A DNA stretch of 6,230 nucleotides, taken from Treponema sp. (lineage in GTDB: Bacteria; Spirochaetota; Spirochaetia; Treponematales; Breznakiellaceae). How positions within the stretch are numbered: the first letter of the stretch is position 1; the number at the start of each line of letters is the position of its first letter. The stretch is from the NCBI GenBank assembly GCA_009784995.1, contig WQXE01000111.1, positions 1 to 6,230 on the forward strand. Direction: 5' to 3'. The notes under the pieces are model-generated. The model searched no databases, was not told the DNA's origin, and was given only the letters and a program-made list of their open reading frames with translations. Position numbers and translations under genes: made by a program. This document shows, piece after piece, positions 1-5,838 of this stretch.

Positions 1-628
1 GCTTAGCCAGAGTATTTATAAAATGAGCGCTTATATGCTGGACAATTAAAACCGGAACGGGAAAATCACTTTTTAATTTCGGTAAAATCGCTTCCAGAGC
101 TCTAGGTCCGCCTGTGGAAGCCGCGATAAGAACAAGTTCAGGGTTGAACTCATTTTTATTAAATATTTTTTTTATCTTTTCCGGTTCACTTTCGGTTTTG
201 TTTATTTTTTTTTCGCTGTCATTGTTAAATAATTTTATGATATCCGCTATTCTGCGTTTTATAATTTCCAGGTTTTTATTATAACTGTCATAAATTGGCT
301 TGATTAGATATTCTGCCGCTCCTTTTGACAGCGCTTCCAGCATGAGTTCATTATTGTTGGATGAAGGACGCGCTGTTATCATAATAAAAATCTCCGGTAT
401 TAAAGAAATTATTTCCTTTAAAAGTTTGATTAAATCCAAACCAGGAATTTCAACATCTATAATAACAATATCATATTTGCTATTTTTGACAAATTCAAGA
501 GCTTCAAAACCATCTGCCGCGAAATCAATAACGGATTCCTTTCGGGTTTCCGTTATAATTTGAGTAAACATTTTTTTATATACAGGCGAACTGTCGGCTA
601 TCAATATTTTTAGTTTATTTTTAGTCAA
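1..628 (-). CDS. cheB: CheB, receptor-glutamate methylesterase/deamidase with receiver domain (partial, C-terminus outside window)
   Basis: CheB removes methyl groups from (and deamidates) chemoreceptor side chains in the cytoplasm, and phosphorylation by CheA activates it. The 209 visible codons show a receiver domain (about residues 4-130), a charged linker rich in Lys/Glu/Asn (about 135-160), and the start of the methylesterase domain. Receiver landmarks are D58 (IIDVEIPG, phosphoacceptor), T85 and K110-P111. The second acidic-pocket Asp is replaced: residues 12-13 are D-S, not D-D. In the esterase part AASTGGP carries the nucleophile S171, and VQHIS carries H198. Their 27-residue spacing fits the Ser-His spacing of CheB; the catalytic Asp would lie beyond the edge. 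The start chosen is TTG at 628-626, behind AAAGGTGA; no ATG lies before the first beta strand. It begins 11 bases after the receptor stop, so it is the fourth gene of the operon. The family call is very secure; the exact start is less so. Confidence 0.95.
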   Translation of the reverse strand, partial: MTKNKLKILIADSSPVYKKMFTQIITETRKESVIDFAADGFEALEFVKNSKYDIVIIDVEIPGLDLIKLLKEIISLIPEIFIMITARPSSNNNELMLEALSKGAAEYLIKPIYDSYNKNLEIIKRRIADIIKLFNNDSEKKINKTESEPEKIKKIFNKNEFNPELVLIAASTGGPRALEAILPKLKSDFPVPVLIVQHISAHFINTLAK

Positions 629-629
629 T

Positions 630-637
630 TCACCTTT
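630..637 (-). promoter_or_regulatory. Ribosome binding site for cheB (TTG start)
   Basis: On the minus strand AAAGGTGA sits just after the receptor stop codon, with 4 bases between AAAGG and TTG. The spacing is short, but this is the only purine-rich site near a start that keeps the whole first beta strand of the receiver. It therefore decides for the TTG start over an internal TTG nine codons... further in, which would delete that strand. Translation is probably coupled to the receptor gene ending 11 bases earlier. Confidence 0.55.
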
Positions 638-639
638 AA

Positions 640-2646
640 TCAGCTTGTTTTGAAGTTTGATATAATATCCTCCAATTCGTTAGCCATATTAAGCAGTTTT
701 TCGCTGGAATTCCTTATCGTAATTACGGTTCTTTGTGAATTACCGGCTTCTTCACTGATAAGCTGAATAGTTTTAGAAATATCTATTAACCCAAGCGCCA
801 TATCTTTCGCTGTGCGGTTTATTTCGTTCATGTTGTTTGACGCGCGTTCCGAGTTCATCGCGATTTCCTGTGAACCGACAACAAGCTCGGCGGTGGATTT
901 AGCGATTTCATTAACACCCTTTGTGGAATCTACAACCGTTCTTGTAACGGATTGCGCGTTTTCTGAAATTCTGTTAATTTCGATATTTATATCACCCATC
1001 TGTTTCGCGGCTGCCGCGGATTCCGCGGTAATTCGCTCGCCGCGTTTTCCCTGAATACCCATTTCGTTCGCGAATGTATTAATATATTCTGTCATGCCGT
1101 TCATAATCGCGGTTATTTCAGAAACGGCGGTTACCGCGTCTGACATATTACTCTGCATGTTTTCGATTTGATCCGCGATTTCGCCTGTAGCGTCAGTTGT
1201 TTGTTTCGCGAGTTCTTTAACTTCGTTCGCGACTACCATGAAACCTTTGCCCGCTTCTCCCGCTCCCGCGGCTTCTATCGCGGCATTTAAAGCAAGCATG
1301 TTTGTTTGATCCGCTATATCACTTATTACACTTACAATTTTTACGATTTGTTTGCTCGCGGCTTCCAGGCGGCGGATTATTTCGTTAGTATTTTTCGCTT
1401 TAACATCCGCGTCAGATACATTATTTTTGGCTCCCACGCTGCGTTCCTGCACCACAAGAATCGATTTATTTATTTCATCAACGCTGTTTGCTACATTATT
1501 AAACGTGTTTGAAACAAGACTGACAGATTCAGACGCTTTTCTGATACTGTTTTGAATATTATCAACCAAAGAGCTTGACTGCTCTACCCTCGCGCTTGTT
1601 TCTTCGGCGGCTACCGCGACTGTGCTTATGGTTGAATTTATTTCTTCTATAGAAGACGCTACAGCGCTTATATGAGAACTCGCGGCGGAAACAGCGTTAG
1701 ACGATTGTGTCATCCCGGCAGAAAATTCTTCGGTTGTAGAACTAACAGAAGATGTATGTTCATTGAATTCAACACTGTGACTTTCCATGTTCTGTGAAAC
1801 TGAAAGCATATTTTCCGCTGATTCGCGCAATCTTAAAGCTACATCTTTAAGTTTAACAGAGACCATATCATCATAATTTAAAAGTGAATTACACGCTTCA
1901 AAAAGCCGTCCTATTTCCGCGCCGTATGTTGTAGGAAACCTTACCGTATAATCGCCTTGCGCGGCTATTGTCATTTTATTCGCGCATAATAAAATCGGTT
2001 TACTTATGGATATAGAAAAATAAATTCCAAATATAACGGTAATAAAGACTCCAAAAATTGATAAAAATATTAAGAATTGAAGAGTCTGCTGCGATTCCAG
2101 TAAATTATTATTCATAACCTCTTTTCCCAATTCAAGTCTTATATCGCTTAAATTAGCCATTATAACCATAGCGCGATCCGAATAAGGTGAAAGATTTTGC
2201 AATAAAAAATATTCAGCGTCACTGTCGCCTCTTATTATTTTCTCCCTAAACAGTATCATATTAGCTTCGTAACTGTTAAACAGATTTACAAATTCGCGGT
2301 AATAGTCGTTCGCGCGCTCTGTTCTGATTGATTCAGAAAAGCCAAACATTAATAATTTTATATCGGCAATCCTGTTAAGAAATTCATTTATAGTATCAAT
2401 CTGTTGTACTGTATCCATATCAATAAAAATATCACGGCCTTCGATTTTCATTTTTTCCAGTGTTATTCTCGCGTCAAATATTATACCAAGGGGATCTGTA
2501 ACGAAATTTACAATTTCACCGCTTAATTGCACCGTGTTATTCACATCGATAACCGCGAACATTAAAGTAACAAGCATTACAAGCGTTACAAATACAAAAA
2601 CTGATAACAGTTTTCCTCTTATTGACATATTCCTAATTGCTTTCAT
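640..2646 (-). CDS. Methyl-accepting chemotaxis protein with periplasmic four-helix sensor, HAMP and signalling hairpin
   Basis: This is a transmembrane chemoreceptor that senses a ligand outside the inner membrane and controls CheA through CheW. With the ATG at 2646 it has 668 residues. TM1 is about 13-32; a mainly helical periplasmic domain of the 4HB type is about 34-188; TM2 is about 189-212. HAMP is about 213-262 with its conserved Pro at 217, followed by a long coiled-coil signalling domain. The hairpin tip (about 446-470) has DQTNMLALNAAIEAA then GAGEAGKGF, the MCP signature, but with Gly461 where Arg is usual (EAARAGE). Likely methylation pairs include the EE pairs in STTEEFS, SIEEINS and AAEETSA. 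A glycine-rich GIQGKRG (530-536) interrupts the descending helix. No NWETF-like tail is seen. The start is chosen because GGAGG lies 8 bases before this ATG; an ATG at 2670 has no such site. It overlaps cheW by 14 bases. The ligand cannot be told. Confidence 0.96.
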   Translation of the reverse strand: MKAIRNMSIRGKLLSVFVFVTLVMLVTLMFAVIDVNNTVQLSGEIVNFVTDPLGIIFDARITLEKMKIEGRDIFIDMDTVQQIDTINEFLNRIADIKLLMFGFSESIRTERANDYYREFVNLFNSYEANMILFREKIIRGDSDAEYFLLQNLSPYSDRAMVIMANLSDIRLELGKEVMNNNLLESQQTLQFLIFLSIFGVFITVIFGIYFSISISKPILLCANKMTIAAQGDYTVRFPTTYGAEIGRLFEACNSLLNYDDMVSVKLKDVALRLRESAENMLSVSQNMESHSVEFNEHTSSVSSTTEEFSAGMTQSSNAVSAASSHISAVASSIEEINSTISTVAVAAEETSARVEQSSSLVDNIQNSIRKASESVSLVSNTFNNVANSVDEINKSILVVQERSVGAKNNVSDADVKAKNTNEIIRRLEAASKQIVKIVSVISDIADQTNMLALNAAIEAAGAGEAGKGFMVVANEVKELAKQTTDATGEIADQIENMQSNMSDAVTAVSEITAIMNGMTEYINTFANEMGIQGKRGERITAESAAAAKQMGDINIEINRISENAQSVTRTVVDSTKGVNEIAKSTAELVVGSQEIAMNSERASNNMNEINRTAKDMALGLIDISKTIQLISEEAGNSQRTVITIRNSSEKLLNMANELEDIISNFKTS

Positions 2647-3100
2647 CTTTTGTTCCTCCATTTGATTCATTACTTTTATATCTATTTATTATAGAATCAA
2701 TATCTATGATCCTGTAAAGCCTGTCTTCAAATTCCGCGATACCGCTTATACAAAAACTATCCTGCATACCTGTCGCGAGCGAAGGCGGATTAATAATATT
2801 ATCATCGATCTCAACAAGCTCTCCCGGTTTGTCAATTGCCAAACCCATTTGATTATCATTACCGGAAAATGATTTAAAAATTACAGCGTTAACAAGATCA
2901 GATGTTTTATTATCTTTGCATCCAAGAAGTATATAAAGGCTAAAAATAGTTACAACACTTCCTTTTAAATTTGTAATGCCGATTACAGCGTCCGGCGCGG
3001 AAGGCACTTTTGTAACTGTCATTTTACGCGAGATTTTTTCTACACGGTTTACATCTACGGCGAATAATTCATTGTTAACAAAAAAACTTAAACCTTTCAT
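2633..3100 (-). CDS. cheW: CheW, chemotaxis coupling protein
   Basis: CheW is the SH3-like adaptor that links receptors to the P5 domain of CheA in the cytoplasmic signalling array. The protein has 155 residues, normal for a single-domain CheW. Typical landmarks are the opening strand FFVNNELFAVDVNRVEKI, then VPSAPDAVIGITNLKGSVV (32-50), the second half with MGLAIDKPGELVEI (85-98), and the closing helix IDIDSIINRY. The conserved NLRG loop is NLKG here (K46). In E. coli CheW the equivalent Arg is important for receptor contact, so this is a conservative but noteworthy change. A hydrophilic Asn/Ser/Lys tail ends the protein and contains the ribosome binding site of the next gene. Its ATG overlaps the cheA stop as ATGA. 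Only a weak GGGA lies 6 bases upstream, so translational coupling to cheA is likely. It presumably serves the receptor encoded directly after it. Confidence 0.96.
   Translation of the reverse strand: MKGLSFFVNNELFAVDVNRVEKISRKMTVTKVPSAPDAVIGITNLKGSVVTIFSLYILLGCKDNKTSDLVNAVIFKSFSGNDNQMGLAIDKPGELVEIDDNIINPPSLATGMQDSFCISGIAEFEDRLYRIIDIDSIINRYKSNESNGGTKDESN
2655..2659 (-). promoter_or_regulatory. Ribosome binding site for the chemoreceptor gene, inside cheW
   Basis: GGAGG is placed 8 bases before the ATG at 2646, within the last codons of cheW (they encode the NGG of the CheW tail). It is the strongest ribosome binding site in the window. It argues for the 2646 start rather than the ATGs at 2670 or 2661, which it follows or overlaps, or the later ATG at 2628. 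Confidence 0.8.
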
Positions 3101-5715
3101 TTTATTCCCGCTTTTTTCGCAATCTTTTTATTTTCTTTTTCGTTTTTAACTTCCTGTATTATCGCGGAAGGGTTTAAAAATATAACTATTTTTTCGTTAT
3201 AAACACTTGTTCCCAAAATAAAATCACTGTAAAACTGTTCGTTATCAAGCGTAAATATATCTTCCACTTTGTCCAATACTTTTTTTATTAAAAGTCCGAT
3301 TAAAGAATCGCCGCTCTTTAGCGTCAGTACATAAAGTTTATCCTGCGTATAATCCTGTTTTACAACCGGCGCGTAATCTTCCGGTCTTACTATACGCACG
3401 GTATTTTCCGCGATATTCACAAAATGTCCGCTGCCGATTTCCTGTATATCTTTTGAACTTATGACTTCGATTCTTGTTATATCCTTCATTTCGACGGCAT
3501 AATATTCAGGACCCGAACAATTAAAAATAACAACGTGTTTTGTATCAATGTATTTTTCTTCTTCCTCGCGCCTTAAAGAAGTTGAAAGTTTTTCCATAGC
3601 TTCTTTTTGAATATCATCAAGACCCATGTAATTCATAATGCCTTCTGTATTTAAAATAGTGACTGCTTTTCCATTTCCTAAAACTGTCACATTCGAAAAA
3701 CACGGGCAATTCTGTAAATAAATTGGAAGATGTTTAACAAGTATCTGCTCGGTATCAACAGCATCGTCTATTAAAAGAGCGAAACTTTTAACACCGGCGT
3801 TTAACACAAGACATTTTACAATTCCATCATGGCGGCTTTGTTTAAGTATTTCATCCGCGTCTGTTGTTTTTCCTTTGGCTTTCGCTTCAATTTCTTTCAT
3901 AGAAACAACAGGGATAATCCTTCCGTTTAAAATAAGTACAAGCGATTTATTTACTCTTTCTATTCGTTTGGAAATAGCGTCACTGGAAATTCTGACAATC
4001 CGTTCGATATTTAAATCAGAAACCGCGTAAGGAATTGAATCTATTGTTATTATAAGCGCTCTTATAACAGTGAGTGTAATCGGCATTATAAGCCGCACAG
4101 TTGTTCCTTTGCCTGCTTCTGAATCAATTTCGATAGAACCGCCGAGTTTTTCAATATTGTTTTTAACAATATCCATGCCAAAACCGCGCCCTGAAATTTT
4201 GGTAATTTGTTTGGAAGTAGAAACTCCTGTTTCAAAAATAAAATTAATAATTTCCTTTTCTGTCATTAATGACAATTCTTCGCTAGTAGAAAGACCTAGT
4301 TCCAATACTTTTTGTTTTATGGCATTAGTGTTAATACCCGCGCCGTCGTCTGCAACTTCTACAACAGCGCAATCATCTAACATATATGATGTTAAACTTA
4401 TTATTCCTTTTATTGGTTTACCCGCGACAGCCCGTTTTTCCGCTGATTCAAGACCGTGAGCGGCGGAATTTTTTACAATTTGTGTTATAGGATCGGTTAG
4501 AGCTTCCAGTAAATATCTGTCGAGCGTTACATCATCTCTTATAATTTCGACAGTTATATCTTTGTTTAAGGATTTCGCTGTGTCGCGTATGATACGCGGA
4601 AACTTCGCGAAAATTACGCTTATGGGCTGCATCCTTAAAAACATGATTTTTTCCTGTACATCACTTGTAAGCCTGCTAATATCATATAAAACAGGAGCAA
4701 GACCCGGAATAGATTTTGTATAACCAGACACAGTAGAAAAAAGTTGGTTTCGGATTAAAATCATTTCATTTGCCATATCCATTAAACCGTTAATAACGGA
4801 GATATCAAGGCGAATGGAAATATTTTCTTCGCTTCTTGGTGTTTTAATAAAAACCTGAGCGCTGTTATCTTCCGTGTTGCCGGATTTTGACGCGTCATAA
4901 TGCAAAAGACAAATATTTTTTTTATCTATTTGAATTGCCGAAGATAAAATATCTATATCCAAAACAGTTGTAACAAGAAGTTCCAATACAGCGTTTTCAT
5001 ACTTTGATAAAACATTTATCAATTTATCTGTCATGTTTTGTGAATTTTTAATTATCAAATTATCATTTGAAGTTTGCGCGTTTCGCGGCGTATCATTATC
5101 TGAATACTTTTTTATAATCGCTTCCGCGATACCGCCTATTGATAAAATATTGTCAAACAATTCTTTTGGCTGTTTATAATATCTACCCAGGTCTTTATTA
5201 AATACAATATTGATGTAATAAATTTTATGTCCGTACAGTACCGCGTTTTTAAGAAATTCTTCCGTTTCCTGGTTTTTAAAATCAAAAGGTATCTTGGAAA
5301 GACTAAAACCAACATCAATGAGTTCTGAGTTTTCGACACCTGAATATTTTCTGAGTATATCAACAAGATATCCTATGTTTATTTCATCATCGTCATGAAT
5401 ATTATCGATAAGAGCTTTTAAACAATCAACGCCTTGCAGCAATACATCCGAAACTTCCTCGTTTATGTATAAATTCCCTTCCATCACTTTTGTAAAAATA
5501 CTTTCCAATTCATGCGAGACTGTTACAATCTTTCCAAGCGAAAAGAAACCGGCGGTTCCTTTAAGACTGTGAGCGGCGCGGAAAATAATTTTTAATAATT
5601 CAGGATCGTCAGAAAGAGAGCTTGAATCCAGGAATGCCGTTTCGATAATATTTACATGAGTTTTGGCTTCAGCAATAAAATCATTAATTATTGAACGTGT
5701 CTCGTTTTTCTTCAT
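3097..5715 (-). CDS. cheA: CheA, chemotaxis histidine kinase with two C-terminal CheW-like domains
   Basis: CheA autophosphorylates under receptor control and passes phosphate to CheB and a response regulator. It has 872 residues from the ATG at 5715, well above the roughly 650 of the E. coli enzyme. Domains in order: P1/HPt (about 4-107) with RAAHSLKGTAGFF and phospho-His49; a P2-like region (about 150-272); P3 dimerisation helices (about 298-365); P4 kinase (about 370-547); P5/CheW-like (about 548-700); a second CheW-like domain (about 725-858); and a Lys/Glu-rich tail. P4 shows N416 of the N-box, DDGAG (D456, G458, G460), SGRGFGMD (508-515) and the GKGTT block. The N-box reads ITQIVKNSAAHG: Gln412 stands where His is usual, and Ala419 where Asp is usual. 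The start is chosen because AGGAG is 9 bases before this ATG; a TTG three codons earlier abuts AGGAG and is unsuitable. It is the first gene of the operon. Identity is certain; activity with the altered N-box is open. Confidence 0.97.
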   Translation of the reverse strand: MKKNETRSIINDFIAEAKTHVNIIETAFLDSSSLSDDPELLKIIFRAAHSLKGTAGFFSLGKIVTVSHELESIFTKVMEGNLYINEEVSDVLLQGVDCLKALIDNIHDDDEINIGYLVDILRKYSGVENSELIDVGFSLSKIPFDFKNQETEEFLKNAVLYGHKIYYINIVFNKDLGRYYKQPKELFDNILSIGGIAEAIIKKYSDNDTPRNAQTSNDNLIIKNSQNMTDKLINVLSKYENAVLELLVTTVLDIDILSSAIQIDKKNICLLHYDASKSGNTEDNSAQVFIKTPRSEENISIRLDISVINGLMDMANEMILIRNQLFSTVSGYTKSIPGLAPVLYDISRLTSDVQEKIMFLRMQPISVIFAKFPRIIRDTAKSLNKDITVEIIRDDVTLDRYLLEALTDPITQIVKNSAAHGLESAEKRAVAGKPIKGIISLTSYMLDDCAVVEVADDGAGINTNAIKQKVLELGLSTSEELSLMTEKEIINFIFETGVSTSKQITKISGRGFGMDIVKNNIEKLGGSIEIDSEAGKGTTVRLIMPITLTVIRALIITIDSIPYAVSDLNIERIVRISSDAISKRIERVNKSLVLILNGRIIPVVSMKEIEAKAKGKTTDADEILKQSRHDGIVKCLVLNAGVKSFALLIDDAVDTEQILVKHLPIYLQNCPCFSNVTVLGNGKAVTILNTEGIMNYMGLDDIQKEAMEKLSTSLRREEEEKYIDTKHVVIFNCSGPEYYAVEMKDITRIEVISSKDIQEIGSGHFVNIAENTVRIVRPEDYAPVVKQDYTQDKLYVLTLKSGDSLIGLLIKKVLDKVEDIFTLDNEQFYSDFILGTSVYNEKIVIFLNPSAIIQEVKNEKENKKIAKKAGIK

Positions 5716-5724
5716 CAGCCGCAA

Positions 5725-5729
5725 CTCCT
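5725..5729 (-). promoter_or_regulatory. Ribosome binding site for cheA
   Basis: AGGAG lies 9 bases upstream of the ATG at 5715. The in-frame TTG at 5724 directly touches AGGAG and cannot use it, so this site fixes the cheA start at 5715. Confidence 0.75.
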
Positions 5730-5779
5730 AAAAACATAACAAAGACCTTATTTTTGTCAATTAAAGCGAGTATATATTA

Positions 5780-5809
5780 ATTAAATCATAGAAAACGCAA
5801 AAAAGTCAA
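5780..5809 (-). promoter_or_regulatory. Predicted sigma70-type promoter of the cheA-cheW-mcp-cheB operon
   Basis: On the minus strand TTGACT (5809-5804) is a five-of-six match to the -35 box. After 18 bases comes TTTAAT (5785-5780), a five-of-six match to the -10 box, preceded by TG at 5788-5787 as in an extended -10. Transcription would start near 5773, giving a leader of nearly 60 bases before the cheA ATG. It sits in the only intergenic stretch of the window, between two genes of the same direction, which supports a separate start for the che operon. I saw no sigma28- or sigma54-like boxes there. Confidence 0.6.
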
Positions 5810-5838
5810 GTACTATAACTATCAGATGATGAAAAAAA

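Noticed and set aside
2647..2670. Longer receptor start at the ATG at 2670, adding eight residues.
   Set aside because: The strong GGAGG lies after that ATG and 8 bases before the ATG at 2646; the extra residues are hydrophilic and not needed by the family.
4070..4459. Open frame of 129 codons on the plus strand opposite the CheA kinase domain, and similar plus-strand frames at 300-563, 812-1054, 1306-1512 and 1352-1555.
   Set aside because: They lie antisense to strongly conserved coding sequence, have no family-like sequence and no credible ribosome binding sites; they are shadows of the real genes.
5136..5366. Minus-strand open frame of 76 codons inside cheA in another frame.
   Set aside because: It overlaps the P2-like coding region in a shifted frame, with low-complexity sequence and no sign of its own start site.
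5716..5724. Longer cheA start at TTG 5724, adding three residues.
   Set aside because: It touches the AGGAG site with no spacing, while the ATG at 5715 is well spaced.
5717..5760. A second promoter-like pair on the minus strand, TTGACA (5760-5755) and TATGTT 16 bases later.
   Set aside because: Transcription from it would start at or just after the cheA ribosome binding site, leaving no usable leader; the upstream TTGACT/TTTAAT pair is better placed.
5759..5785. Direct repeat AATTAAA at 5759-5765 and 5779-5785, exactly 20 bases (two helical turns) apart, at the promoter; possible operator half-sites.
   Set aside because: Only 7 A/T bases in a very AT-rich stretch, with little flanking agreement; chance is the simpler explanation.
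5716..5838. Possible rho-independent terminator between the beta-helix gene and cheA.
   Set aside because: There are T-runs on the minus strand after the TAG stop, but I could not find a GC-containing hairpin before them; short ATAGTT copies are direct, not inverted.
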